The notes under the pieces were generated by a model, which was not told where the DNA came from, did no database searches, and saw nothing but the letters and a program-made list of their open reading frames with translations. DNA of 64,000 nt. Origin: Bin5 sp022821545 (GTDB taxonomy: Bacteria > Chloroflexota > Anaerolineae > Caldilineales > Caldilineaceae). Made by a program: the position numbers and the translations under genes. This document shows, one piece after another, positions 47,354 to 56,922 of the stretch (position 1 is its first letter; each line of letters starts with the position of its first letter). The stretch covers positions 1,860,001 through 1,924,000 of the forward strand of contig CAXXLO010000002.1 of NCBI GenBank assembly GCA_963664085.2, given 5' to 3'.

Positions 47354-47354
47354 G

Positions 47355-47430
47355 GGATAGTGGTCGGTGGTCAGTGGTCGGTGGTCAGTGGTCGGTGGTC
47401 GATGATCAGTGTTCGGTGATCAGTGGTTAG
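47355..47430. repeat. GGTCAGTGGTCGG-type tandem repeats
   Basis: Head-to-tail units of TGGTCGGTGGTCAG type occupy the gmk leader, degrading into GATCAGTGTTCGG. From 47431 to 47696 no gene is evident. Confidence 0.85.
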
Positions 47431-47696
47431 CGCTCACTGCTGGCCTATCTTCTGCCGCGACCGCTTTGGGCCGGTGTTTCGGCTGGATATAATGATAGGC
47501 ACTGGAAGCGCCATCCCTGTATCACTATGTAAGAATAACTATGTGAAATCAGTATAGTCCAGATAATATAGTAGGTGAAAAATTCGGGCGTGCATTGATT
47601 TTGCGCCGGGGTGGAACCGCAGGGGTTAAGCGTTGGTAGACTGCAGAGCGGGGGATGCGCCTCTGCATGACGGGGAGGCGGGGGACATTTGGGCCG

Positions 47697-48089
47697 ATGC
47701 CGATTTACGAATACTTCTGTTTTGACTGCAAGAAACGGGTGAGTGTGCTGTTTCGGACGATGGCTGAGGCCGACGCGGGCGCTGCCGCCTGTCCGGACTG
47801 TGCGGGGCGGCGGCTGCGCCGGCTGATGAGCCGCCTGCGGGTGCTGCGTTCGGAGGAAAACCGGATCGAGTCCATGGCGGAGGACCCGTCGCTGCTGTCC
47901 GGGTTGGAGCAGGAGGACCCGCGGGCGCTGGCGCATTTCATGCGCAAAATGAGCGACGAGACGGGCGAGCCGCTGGATGATGAGATGAACGAAGTGATGG
48001 ACCGGCTGGATTCGGGTGAAAGCCCGGAATCGATCGAATCTTCGATGCCTGGTGGGGATGAAGGGCAGGTGCCAGGGGATGGGGCGTAG
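47697..48089 (+). CDS. FmdB-family zinc ribbon protein
   Basis: ATG at 47697 gives MPIYEYFCFDCKKRVSVLFR, with two CxxC pairs (CFDC, CPDC) of the FmdB regulator zinc ribbon. The C-terminal half (AEDPSLLSGLEQEDPRALAH) is acidic and common in Chloroflexota members. Convergent with darA. The role may be transcriptional control but is unproven. Confidence 0.88.
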   Translation: MPIYEYFCFDCKKRVSVLFRTMAEADAGAAACPDCAGRRLRRLMSRLRVLRSEENRIESMAEDPSLLSGLEQEDPRALAHFMRKMSDETGEPLDDEMNEVMDRLDSGESPESIESSMPGGDEGQVPGDGA

Positions 48090-48114
48090 GCGATGGGGTG
48101 TGCGGAAGGCGGGC

Positions 48115-48444
48115 TTATATCTTTTCGAAGTGGTCGACGGGGACGACGAAGATGGTGGCTCCGCCGACCTGTTTTTCGACAGGGGTTGGGATGTGCATTT
48201 CGCCGGGTTCCATGACGGGGGGCAGAGGTGTGACGTATTGGATGCGGCTCGTGCAGCTTTCGCGGAAGACGGTGAGGACGTCTTCGACCTGCTCGTCCTC
48301 GACGCCGCAGAAGATGGTGGCGTTGCCGATGCGGAGAAAGCCGCCGCGAGTGCCGGTAATGGTGGCGGAGTAGCCACGGCGTCCGAGGCGGTCGAGCAGG
48401 TTGGGGCTGTCTTCTTCGTTTACGATGGCGATGACGAGTTTCAT
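48115..48444 (-). CDS. darA: Cyclic-di-AMP receptor DarA/PstA (PII-like)
   Basis: The 109-aa PII-like protein starts MKLVIAIVNEEDSPNLLDRL and has YSATITGTRGGFLRIGNATI and VVPVDHFEKI, matching DarA/PstA. It binds c-di-AMP and links to potassium and osmotic homeostasis. Convergent with the FmdB gene. In Firmicutes darA is next to tmk; here tmk lies 5 kb upstream on the same strand. Confidence 0.9.
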   Translation of the reverse strand: MKLVIAIVNEEDSPNLLDRLGRRGYSATITGTRGGFLRIGNATIFCGVEDEQVEDVLTVFRESCTSRIQYVTPLPPVMEPGEMHIPTPVEKQVGGATIFVVPVDHFEKI

Positions 48445-48613
48445 GTTTCTGACGTCAGTTCAGTTGGAGGCCGCCAATTTTCACGCCGGCTGCGGATCAG
48501 GAACACGGGAGGACCAACCGAATCATATCTCATTTTGGCTGCTTCTGTCTATTGGCATAAGAGGCTGTTGACGGCTTGAGCAAGGAACCGGGCGTTTCCA
48601 TCCGATCACCCCA

Positions 48614-51600
48614 TCAATTTTCGGTCGCCTCAATCTCAAATTCGGACAGAACGACTGAGTCCATCCCGCTCTCAGTAACAGTTTTGGGCGCGCCCTCCAC
48701 GCTGGCGTCGTAGAGGCCGGCAATCAGACGCAGCGGACCGGGCGGCAGCGCGGCAGGCAGTGGGAGGGCCAGGCTCGTGAATCCTTCCGCCGAATTCAGC
48801 TGCAGAATTGGGTCTGCCTGGGAAAGAATGCCGCCGTCCTCGTTGATCAGGTGGACGAATACTTTCTCTCCGCCGGTGAGTGTTGCCTGCTCCCCTCTCC
48901 AGTCCATGTGTATGACCAGAACGCCGCCAGGGGGTAGCGTCTCCGGGCTTAGCTGGGCCCTCTCCAGGGTGACACCGTTGACGAACAGTGCGCCTACCTG
49001 CCGCCAACCCTGTGGGTCGGGCCGGGCATAGAGATGCACGGGGAAGATACCGACCTGCTCCTGCAAGACCTTCTGAAAGCCGGCGGCCAGCGCACTTGGA
49101 GCAATGCCCGTAGCATCCCAATTGGGAGCGGGCGAGACGGGCAGAATGATCCTGAATACGTTGCTACGGATTTGGGAATCGACCACATCCGCGGCGCCGC
49201 CGGCGTCATGGGGCCTGGGCGGGATCATGAACTGCTGGACATCGCCTTTGTAGTAGTAGGAGAGGGTGGGGTCGGGGAAGTTCGCAGCAATCCGCACATC
49301 ACTTGCCGGCATCCCGGCGCTCCAGCGGTCCAACGTCCCGGCCAGCGCCCGCCACCCCAATGACGTGCTGCCGGAATAGTGGTTTTGCAGGCTGTAGACA
49401 TTGGCGGCAACAACAAGGAGCGCCAGCGCGGCAGCTGAAATCAGGCCGAGCGGGATCCTTGCGAGAAAGCTGGAGCGGTGGGCAGCGGAATCCGGCGCGC
49501 TGGGCGCGCCCGCGTCACCGTCAACCCAGAAACGCCAGCGCCAGCTCAGATGCGTATCCACCCAGCTGCTCAATCTTGCGGCGCTGACAGCTATCAGCAG
49601 CAGGAAAGGCGGCAGCGCCGCGGCCAGATAGCGCTCATCAAAGATCGGCCGCTGGCGGGAGCTGATCCACGTCGCCAGGAGAGGGATGAACAGATAGAGT
49701 AGCAGAAACAGAGTTGCGCCTGGCTGGCCGGACAGGGTCTGCAGTTGGTCCTCCCGGCCGATTCGGGACTCTCCGTCAGGTTGCGTTTCGGGTCCATTAC
49801 CCCCTACCGTCCCGTTCCTGTATTCGGCACTGTATTCGGCACTGTCTTCGGCACTGCCTTCGGAGCTGTCCCTGTTGCGCAGGCTGAGGGCGATTCCCGC
49901 AACGATTACGGACCCGGCCAGCACACCCCCAACGAATCGCCAGATCGGATGCGGGACGGTCTCGCCCAGGGCAAAGACGCCGAGAGAGCGCCACAACATT
50001 GGCCCGAAGGCGGGGGAATCGCCGTTGCCGCCGTAGCCGGTCAGAGTCTGCCATGCGATGACAAACCATGGCGCGCATAGAGCAAGGGTCAACAGCTGCG
50101 CCAAGCTCCAACGCATAATCAGCGCGCGCTCACCGGAAGGCCCCGGTTCCAACAGTTGGTCGGCGCGGCGCATCCGGATGCTGCGCAGCAGCAGGAAGAG
50201 GACAAAGAAGTTGTGCGCCAGAATGATGAAGGCGGCGTAGTAATGAACGTTCAGAACGGCGGCCGCGCAGACCGCGTAGCCTGCGGGAGCCAGCCAGCTT
50301 TTGGGCTGCCGGACTACCCGCAAGGCCAGGACTGTCGCGGCCAAGGTCAGCGCCAGGCTCAGGGAGTACATACGGGCATCCTGGCTGTGCCAGATCGCGT
50401 ATGCGTTCACGGCCAGGAGCAGGCTGGCTGCAAGGGCGGTCGGCGCGCCCAGGCGAAGCTGTTTGCCCAGATGGAAGAGCAGTGGGATGGCGACCGTCCC
50501 CGCACAGGCGGGTATGAATCGCAACGCGAACTCATGGGTTCCGGCGACCTGGAGCCAGGCGTGCTGCAGAATGTAGCTTCCGACGGGGTGCGGCTCCTGC
50601 ATCGCCAGTGTTTGCGCCGCGATCTGGCCGGGGGAGTTCAGGCTGAAGAAGAAGCCGAAGCTCTCGTCCCCCCGCAGCTCCCGCAAAGCCAGGCGGAAGA
50701 GCCTCAGTAGAAAGCCGGTCAGGACAATTGCCAGCAGGGCCCCGCGCTGAAGCAGCCTGTTGGACAGCGCGCGCCGGCCCGCGAGTTGCGCCTGTTCGCG
50801 GCCGAATTGCGGCGCGGCAGGGCTGGCCTTCCCGGCGGGAGGTTGCGGGGGCTTGCTTTTGAGCTGGTTGAACGCGCCTTGGGCGCGCCGCCAGGCGGTT
50901 CGCGCCGCGGCCGCAAGCTGAAGGCGTAGAGCGATGAACAGCCCGACCCAGCCTGCGCCGCTGACTGCGAGACCCCAGACTGCGCTTCGAGGCCGATAGA
51001 CCAGTTCGAGCGTTCCGGGTCCCGCGGGCGCGGGTATGGCGAGGAACGCCTGATTGGCCCGCGCCACCGGCAGCGACTGTTCCCCTTGCCACAGGGCCTG
51101 CCAGCCGGGCAGCCACTTCTCGCTGAGGAAGAGAAAGCCGCGCTGTGCGCTCTCGATGCCGATTCGCAGATGTCCGGCGGCAACGCGCTCAACCTGCAAG
51201 TCAGCCTTGCCGCCGTCGCCGAGAATCATGCGCCCCTCCTGCCAGTTACCCTCCAGCGCTCCGGCGTCGGAGGCGGCGACCAGCAGTTCGTCTCTGATGT
51301 TGAAGGCGGGGTCGGCCAGCAGGGCAAGGGCTTCGCTGTCGTCGACGGCGCGTACACTCTGCGTCCACCACAGCCGCGGGGTTACTGAATTCAGCAGGTG
51401 GAGATAGGTCGTCGAGCCTTGCGGTTGAGGGAACTCCGCCGCCAGCTGGCTCTCGACGGGCAGCTCGCGTCTCCAGGTGAGGACTGTGCCCGTCCCCGTC
51501 AACTCCCACATTCGGTCCAGGGGGAAATCGGTGATAAGCGCGTTGTATTTGGCGTGGCGCAGAGGGCTTTTGCCAAGGACATCCTCCCAACCGAGGAGCA

Positions 51601-53281
51601 GACCGCTGTTGCGGGACACTCGATGCTCGTTGTAGACGCGGGGCGGGAGTGAATTGGAATCTGCTGCCAGGGACTGGGACGCTTCGAGCACGGCCGCGGC
51701 CGAGGAGGGCGCCAGTCCGTCCCTGACCGCCGGGCCGAAGGTACTGTTGCTGGCAACGTTTACGACAAACAGGTCGAGCAGGACAAGGGGGATCAGGGCG
51801 ATGAGGCGCGTGCGCGCGACCGGCTGGTCGGACAGCCATTTGCCCCGTCCGAGTCGAGGTCCCGTCAGGATGGCGAAGATGAAGACGATGAGTAGTGCCC
51901 CTGCGCAGGGCCAGAGCAGAGCCGGGGTTGCGATATCCGCGCGGGCGGGAAGCTGCCGCCATAGACCGAACAGCGTCAGACCTGCGGCGACGGCCGCGGC
52001 AAATCCCCAGCAGAGAGCTTGCCTGCGCCGCGGGGTCAGGGTGGGCAACAGGGCCACTCCATACCCGCTGAGGACGCTGAGCGAGAAGGCAACCAGGTAG
52101 ATCGCCCGCTCCTGGCCTCGAAACAGTTCTCCGCCGGGCGCGAAACGGAAATAGAGGCTGTAAAGCGGTAACCTGTCGCCGTAGGAGAGCAGGAGGGCGG
52201 CTGCCCCGCAGATTACAAAGAAGAAAGCGGCGGGACGGGCGTGTGGATCCGCCCCCGGCAGCGAGAAGCCGGATGTAAACAGGGCGGCGACGGCGACGAA
52301 GGCCAGGCCAAGGGCAGCCGCGCCAACGTATTGCGGGGAATAGAGCGTGAACAGGCCGGGCAGCAGAAACTGCAGCGTGTCCCTCAACGGGAAGCCGCCG
52401 CTCGCCTCCTGGAAGGAGAGCGAGGAACGGACGGTATGTTGCAGATACTCGTAGACCGGCCAAAGCTGCGCCAGCGTCAAGACGACCAGAACCGCGACAT
52501 ACGCGGTTACCATGCCCGCGTACAGGAGCGCTCTCATGCAAAGGGCCCTGAACGGGTACTTGCCTGCAGTGCCGCTCACATGCTGGCTGCGCAGATCGCT
52601 GACGAACAGCATCAGCATCCAGCCGCTAACGGCATAGGAGAGGAACAGGAAAGTCTGGGGATGGCCGCCGAAGAATGCAACCGCTTGCACTGCGGCCGCG
52701 GCCAGCCAGCGTCTCCATTGGGGGAATAGACGGCCAGGAGCGGTCTCCGTGCGAGCCGCTCCTGGCAAGAGGAGAAGAAGGATTGCGGGCAGCCAGACAG
52801 CGACACGCAGAATCCCGAGCTGCACCGGCGCGTAGCCGGTGAGGTAGCCGGAGAATCCGAATACCGCGCCGGCGATGAATGCGGCGATCTTGCTGCCGGT
52901 CAGCCGGCGGACCAGCATGTAGGTGAAGAGGCAGGCAAGGAAGATATGGAGGGCGGCCTCCACCTGTAGCCAGTATAGCCTGCCCGCCGGGCTGCGATCG
53001 AAGCTTGTCAGGAGAAGCAGCGCATTGCTGACAGGGTAGAACACGGCCGATTGGGCGTCGGCGAGAAAGGGGTGGCCGGAGAAGGTGTGCGGGTCCCACA
53101 GCGGCAGCCGCAGTTCCAGGATTGCAGACTGTTGAAACAGGCTGAAGGGCAGGAAATGCCGGGTGAAATCGCTGTCCGGGAAGGCGGTCAGGCCCAAAAG
53201 ATGGGGCGCAAAGAAGAGCAGGACCAGCGCGCCATAGGCGAGAGCGACAGGAAAGACGGGCGGCTGAAGCGGGCGATTCAT
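48614..53281 (-). CDS. Giant membrane protein: YfhO-like plus GT39-type glycosyltransferase fusion
   Basis: The 1,555-aa protein begins MNRPLQPPVFPVALAYGALV. Residues 1-850 resemble YfhO (SDFTRHFLPFSLFQQ, then WDPHTFSGHPF), with ten or more helices and an extracytoplasmic domain. After a basic linker, residues near 870-1340 form a second polytopic module with LRELRGDESFGFFFSL and LAMQEPHPVGSYIL, like GT39/ArnT-type glycosyltransferases (GDE acidic motif). The last 200 residues form a beta-rich extracytoplasmic domain. It probably transfers polyprenyl-linked sugars. No frameshift is seen, so the fusion is genuine. Confidence 0.85.
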   Translation of the reverse strand: MNRPLQPPVFPVALAYGALVLLFFAPHLLGLTAFPDSDFTRHFLPFSLFQQSAILELRLPLWDPHTFSGHPFLADAQSAVFYPVSNALLLLTSFDRSPAGRLYWLQVEAALHIFLACLFTYMLVRRLTGSKIAAFIAGAVFGFSGYLTGYAPVQLGILRVAVWLPAILLLLLPGAARTETAPGRLFPQWRRWLAAAAVQAVAFFGGHPQTFLFLSYAVSGWMLMLFVSDLRSQHVSGTAGKYPFRALCMRALLYAGMVTAYVAVLVVLTLAQLWPVYEYLQHTVRSSLSFQEASGGFPLRDTLQFLLPGLFTLYSPQYVGAAALGLAFVAVAALFTSGFSLPGADPHARPAAFFFVICGAAALLLSYGDRLPLYSLYFRFAPGGELFRGQERAIYLVAFSLSVLSGYGVALLPTLTPRRRQALCWGFAAAVAAGLTLFGLWRQLPARADIATPALLWPCAGALLIVFIFAILTGPRLGRGKWLSDQPVARTRLIALIPLVLLDLFVVNVASNSTFGPAVRDGLAPSSAAAVLEASQSLAADSNSLPPRVYNEHRVSRNSGLLLGWEDVLGKSPLRHAKYNALITDFPLDRMWELTGTGTVLTWRRELPVESQLAAEFPQPQGSTTYLHLLNSVTPRLWWTQSVRAVDDSEALALLADPAFNIRDELLVAASDAGALEGNWQEGRMILGDGGKADLQVERVAAGHLRIGIESAQRGFLFLSEKWLPGWQALWQGEQSLPVARANQAFLAIPAPAGPGTLELVYRPRSAVWGLAVSGAGWVGLFIALRLQLAAAARTAWRRAQGAFNQLKSKPPQPPAGKASPAAPQFGREQAQLAGRRALSNRLLQRGALLAIVLTGFLLRLFRLALRELRGDESFGFFFSLNSPGQIAAQTLAMQEPHPVGSYILQHAWLQVAGTHEFALRFIPACAGTVAIPLLFHLGKQLRLGAPTALAASLLLAVNAYAIWHSQDARMYSLSLALTLAATVLALRVVRQPKSWLAPAGYAVCAAAVLNVHYYAAFIILAHNFFVLFLLLRSIRMRRADQLLEPGPSGERALIMRWSLAQLLTLALCAPWFVIAWQTLTGYGGNGDSPAFGPMLWRSLGVFALGETVPHPIWRFVGGVLAGSVIVAGIALSLRNRDSSEGSAEDSAEYSAEYRNGTVGGNGPETQPDGESRIGREDQLQTLSGQPGATLFLLLYLFIPLLATWISSRQRPIFDERYLAAALPPFLLLIAVSAARLSSWVDTHLSWRWRFWVDGDAGAPSAPDSAAHRSSFLARIPLGLISAAALALLVVAANVYSLQNHYSGSTSLGWRALAGTLDRWSAGMPASDVRIAANFPDPTLSYYYKGDVQQFMIPPRPHDAGGAADVVDSQIRSNVFRIILPVSPAPNWDATGIAPSALAAGFQKVLQEQVGIFPVHLYARPDPQGWRQVGALFVNGVTLERAQLSPETLPPGGVLVIHMDWRGEQATLTGGEKVFVHLINEDGGILSQADPILQLNSAEGFTSLALPLPAALPPGPLRLIAGLYDASVEGAPKTVTESGMDSVVLSEFEIEATEN

Positions 53282-53369
53282 CTGTGTGCGGCGGGCGGGG
53301 ATGGCCGGGCGCGCGCCCGGGTCCGGAGACGCGGCCACGGTCCTGATATCAACGGTCCTGATATCACTG

Positions 53370-53996
53370 TCAGCGGCTGGGCGCGAGCGCGGTGAGCTTG
53401 TCCTGAACTGCGCGGACCACCTCTTGATGGACTTCCTCAAGTGAGCGGCCGGCGTTGATGACGACCCAGCGCTGCGGCTCCTGGGCGATCATCTCACGGT
53501 AGCCGGCTGCTACGCGACGATAGAAGGACAGCCCTTGCACGTCCAGCCGGTTCTGATAGTCCGCCAGTTTGCGTCTGATCCCTTCCTCAGGCGGCAAGTC
53601 CAGGTAGAGCGTCAGATCAGGGCTCAGCCCGCCGGTGGCGAAACTGATCAGGCGCTTCAGCTCCTCGATATTCTGCTCACGGCCGTAGCCCTGGTAGGCG
53701 ACAGTGCTGTCGGCAAAACGATCGCACAGCACAACCTTGCCCCCTGACAGCGCGGGGCGGATCTCCTGTTCGATCAGTTGGGCGCGGGCGGCGTTGAAGA
53801 GCAGCGTCTCGGTGCGGGCGTGCATCTTCTCATGCGCCATATCCAGCAACACTTGGCGAATTCCTTCACCGATATCGGTCCCGCCCGGCTCGCGAGTCAA
53901 CTGAACGTCCTGCCCATTTTTGCGCAGATAGTCCTCGAGCAGATGGATCTGCGTAGACTTGCCGCTGCCGTCGGATCCTTCGAATGTTATAAACAT
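53370..53996 (-). CDS. tmk: Thymidylate kinase
   Basis: The 208-aa protein starts MFITFEGSDGSGKSTQIHLL (Walker A GSDGSGKST), with TREPGGTDIGEGIRQVLLD and CDRFADSTVAYQGYGR, all tmk motifs. It phosphorylates dTMP. Adjacent to the R3H ATPase (20-bp gap). Confidence 0.96.
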   Translation of the reverse strand: MFITFEGSDGSGKSTQIHLLEDYLRKNGQDVQLTREPGGTDIGEGIRQVLLDMAHEKMHARTETLLFNAARAQLIEQEIRPALSGGKVVLCDRFADSTVAYQGYGREQNIEELKRLISFATGGLSPDLTLYLDLPPEEGIRRKLADYQNRLDVQGLSFYRRVAAGYREMIAQEPQRWVVINAGRSLEEVHQEVVRAVQDKLTALAPSR

Positions 53997-54015
53997 TGCG
54001 TATTTTCGGCGGCGC

Positions 54016-55638
54016 TCAGGAGGGGCTGAAGATGCGAACGCAGCGGTGAGGTTCGCGGCCGTAGCTGTGGCTGATGAGATTGGCGGTGCGGGCCAGCTGG
54101 TGCTGCTGGCTGCGGATGGAGGCTGCCTGGGGGCTGAGCTCGACCGATTTTTCGCCTTTGAGGAGGCGCTGGATGGCGTGCTGGGCTTCGCGCATGGCGG
54201 AGTCGAAGACCAGGTCCGGATCGTCGCGGCGCAGTTGGAAGACGTCGAGCAGATACTGCTCCATCTGCGTGACCGTGTTGCTGCGCAGGACGTAGACGGG
54301 CACGTTCCGGCGTTCGGCGTCGGCGATGGGCGGAGGTTTTTGGCGGAAGTAGTTTTTCAGGGTCATGACGATGTCGGCGTCGTGCAGCTCCTTGACGACC
54401 TGGACCGGGACTTTGAGGTTTTGCGCGGCGGTGCGCAGGCGGTTCTGACCGATCCCGTAGGCGAAGACGCGCACGGCCTTGCGCTGGCCGTCGCCATTGG
54501 GTTGGGCGGCGCCGTCGGCGATATCTTGGGCCAGCTGGGCGCCGCGTTCCTCGGCGCGCTTCCCGCGCTGGCGGCGGCGGCCCCCGCCACTGCTTTCGGG
54601 GCCCTGGCGGCTCTGGCCGATGCGGCCGGGCCGTTCCTGGTTCTCGACGGACTCGATGTGGACCTGGTTTTCGCTGTTGACGTAGCGGGTTTCGGGCGAG
54701 AGGGTCCAGCCCCGCAGGAGCGAGTCCACGGCTTCGGCGACTTTGTGGTGAACGATCATGCGCTGCCGTTCCTGGATTTCGATGAGGACGTCGAAAGTGG
54801 GCGGGGCTTTGCGCTCCAGAACGGTCTTCTGGGTGCCGCGCCGGCGGGCTTCCTCGTCGGACAGGGTGACGGTATCGATGCCGCCGACCAGGTCGGAGAG
54901 CGTGGGGTTCATGAGCAGGTTTTCGAGCGTATTGCCGTGGGCGGTGCCGATGAGCTGGACGCCGCGTTCGGCGATCGTGCGGGCGGCGACGGCTTCAAGC
55001 TCCCGGCCGATTTCGTCGATGATGATGGCCTCGGGCATGTGGTTTTCGACCGCCTCGATCATCACTTCGTGCTGCAGGGTGGGGGTTGCGACCTGCATGC
55101 GGCGGGCGCGGCCGATGGACGGGTGGGGGATGTCGCCGTCGCCCGCGATTTCGTTGCTGGTATCGACGATGACGACGCGCTGTTTGTCGCTGAGCACGCG
55201 GGAGGCTTCGCGCAGGAGCGTCGTCTTGCCGACGCCGGGGCGGCCGAGGAGGAGCAGGCTGCTTCCGCTGGTGATGATGTCCTGGATGATGTCGATCACG
55301 CCGTAGACGGCGCGGCCCACGCGGCAGGTAAGGCCGATGACCGCGCCCTTGCGGTTGCGGATGGCTGAGATGCGGTGGAGCGTGCGTTCGATGCCGGCGC
55401 GGTTGTCCGCGCCGAAGTCGCCGATATTGTCGATGACGTGTTGGAGGTCGTCTCGGGTGATCTCTTCGGGGCTGAGGCAGTCTTCGCCGTCGGGAAAGCG
55501 CGCTTCGGGCAGGCGGCCGAGGTCCATGACGATTTCGATGAGATCGCTGGCGCGGCCGAGCTTCTGCAGGGAGGCGCGGATGTGCTCCGGGAGAACGGCG
55601 AGGAGGAGTTCGAGGTCATCTGCTATGTATAGGGTCAT
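54016..55638 (-). CDS. SpoIIIAA-like AAA ATPase with C-terminal R3H domain
   Basis: The 540-aa protein has Walker A LLGRPGVGKTTLLREASR near 130, Walker B IIIDEIGRELEAVAART, and TAHGNTLENLLMNPTLSDLVGG, as in the SpoIIIAA/Ycf45 ATPases. A Gly/Arg-rich linker follows and the R3H signature is near the end (LISHSYGREPHRCVRIFS). R3H binds single-stranded nucleic acid. Family members are also called R3H domain-containing ATPase. Role in the cell unknown. Confidence 0.88.
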   Translation of the reverse strand: MTLYIADDLELLLAVLPEHIRASLQKLGRASDLIEIVMDLGRLPEARFPDGEDCLSPEEITRDDLQHVIDNIGDFGADNRAGIERTLHRISAIRNRKGAVIGLTCRVGRAVYGVIDIIQDIITSGSSLLLLGRPGVGKTTLLREASRVLSDKQRVVIVDTSNEIAGDGDIPHPSIGRARRMQVATPTLQHEVMIEAVENHMPEAIIIDEIGRELEAVAARTIAERGVQLIGTAHGNTLENLLMNPTLSDLVGGIDTVTLSDEEARRRGTQKTVLERKAPPTFDVLIEIQERQRMIVHHKVAEAVDSLLRGWTLSPETRYVNSENQVHIESVENQERPGRIGQSRQGPESSGGGRRRQRGKRAEERGAQLAQDIADGAAQPNGDGQRKAVRVFAYGIGQNRLRTAAQNLKVPVQVVKELHDADIVMTLKNYFRQKPPPIADAERRNVPVYVLRSNTVTQMEQYLLDVFQLRRDDPDLVFDSAMREAQHAIQRLLKGEKSVELSPQAASIRSQQHQLARTANLISHSYGREPHRCVRIFSPS

Positions 55639-55667
55639 GTGCGTTTTGTGTGGTCAGTTTTCAGCCT

Positions 55668-56888
55668 TTAGTGAACGCAGGGATATGTGCGCTGGCGGGA
55701 GTCGCGGCCGGCCGCTGTCTGCAGCGGGCGATACAGGCGATGGCGCGGGCGGCGCTCTGTCTGATCGCCGCCAGCTGTCCAGCTGATGGCGTCGGCATTG
55801 TCAAATTTGGGTATGGCGAGCGAGCCGGGCACCGCGCCGCGCACCGTTTTGAGGGCGGGCATGCGCTGGTCGACGCTGCGGCGCTGCCATTGGAGCATGT
55901 TGCGCACCATGAGCATTCTGTCAGTGAAGGACGCGAAGCCGTAGTCGCTGAGGAGCGCGTTGAGGCCGGTCTGGTAGGCGCGGACGCCGATGTAGGCCCG
56001 GCGGACCAGGGGGGCTTCGTCGATGCGCTGGAGGGCGAAGTCGAGCAGCAGATGGGCATTGCGCGTGTCGGGATCGTTGGTATCGACCCAGAGGCGGATC
56101 CAGGCGCCGCTTTTTCCCCAGAGGATCTGGACGCAGCCCGCGAGGCCGGGGCCGCGGTCGTCGTCGAGCGCATAGCCGGACATGTGGGCGTGGTGCGGGT
56201 TGGAGAGGATGGGCGGGATGCGGTCATCTTCCGGTTCATTGGGCGCCGGCCCGGTCTCCAGCTGCTGAATGGGCAGCGGTGTTATGCGCTGGTAGAGTTT
56301 TTCGAGTTCGTGTGCGTCCGCGGGTTGCTGGGGCCGCAGCGCTGCATCGGACGGGGCCCGCGGCCCGCTGTCCAGGCGCCAGATGGTGACCTGGGTGAGG
56401 GGCGCGAAGCCTGCCTGTCTGAAGGTATTGACGAGGAGCGGCTGGTCGGGCAGGTCGCTGAAGAGGCGGCAGACGTTTTGGCGGAAGATGTGCTGGGCGC
56501 TGTAGGCCAGCAGTTTTTGCCAGATGGCCGGGTGGCCGCGATGGGCGTCGAGGGCGGGGGAGAGCAGCGTCACGTCGGCTTCGTGGGTGTGGGGACGGAT
56601 CCGCAACTGGATCAGTCCCTCGCGGGCGAGGCCGTTTTCTTCCTGGCGCAGGACGTAAGTAAAGGAGCTGTGGCGGTACCAGGGAAAGCAGGAGCGGAGT
56701 GCGGTTCGCACAGGCGAATTTGATTGCAGCAGGGTGCGCTCGATCTGGAGGGGCGTAGAAACGTTGCGCAGACGCTGCAGAAGCAGGGCATCGCCTAGAT
56801 AGAAAGGGCGAAACGACAAACGGGCGTTCTCCTGAACGGATCGCGGTAAGTATGGGGGTATTGTACTTGATTGCGATGGGTGTGGCAA
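55668..56888 (-). CDS. GNAT-family acetyltransferase-like protein, two domains
   Basis: The 406-aa protein has ARLSFRPFYLGDALLLQRLR and, in the second half, LWVDTNDPDTRNAHLLLDFA and GVRAYQTGLNALLSDYGFAS, which suggest tandem GNAT folds without an obvious second acetyl-CoA loop. The start is TTG, uncertain. Substrate unknown. Confidence 0.6.
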   Translation of the reverse strand: MPHPSQSSTIPPYLPRSVQENARLSFRPFYLGDALLLQRLRNVSTPLQIERTLLQSNSPVRTALRSCFPWYRHSSFTYVLRQEENGLAREGLIQLRIRPHTHEADVTLLSPALDAHRGHPAIWQKLLAYSAQHIFRQNVCRLFSDLPDQPLLVNTFRQAGFAPLTQVTIWRLDSGPRAPSDAALRPQQPADAHELEKLYQRITPLPIQQLETGPAPNEPEDDRIPPILSNPHHAHMSGYALDDDRGPGLAGCVQILWGKSGAWIRLWVDTNDPDTRNAHLLLDFALQRIDEAPLVRRAYIGVRAYQTGLNALLSDYGFASFTDRMLMVRNMLQWQRRSVDQRMPALKTVRGAVPGSLAIPKFDNADAISWTAGGDQTERRPRHRLYRPLQTAAGRDSRQRTYPCVH

Positions 56889-56922
56889 GCGGAAATTCAG
56901 TGGCCCGAACTGCAGTGGCCAG

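Noticed and set aside
47355..47430. Possible CRISPR or small RNA array
   Set aside because: Short degenerate words without spacer structure; simple-sequence expansion fits better.
53959..55368. Plus-strand open frame opposite the R3H ATPase
   Set aside because: Shadow of the ATPase gene, biased to Asp/Gly/Ala/Val with no domain.
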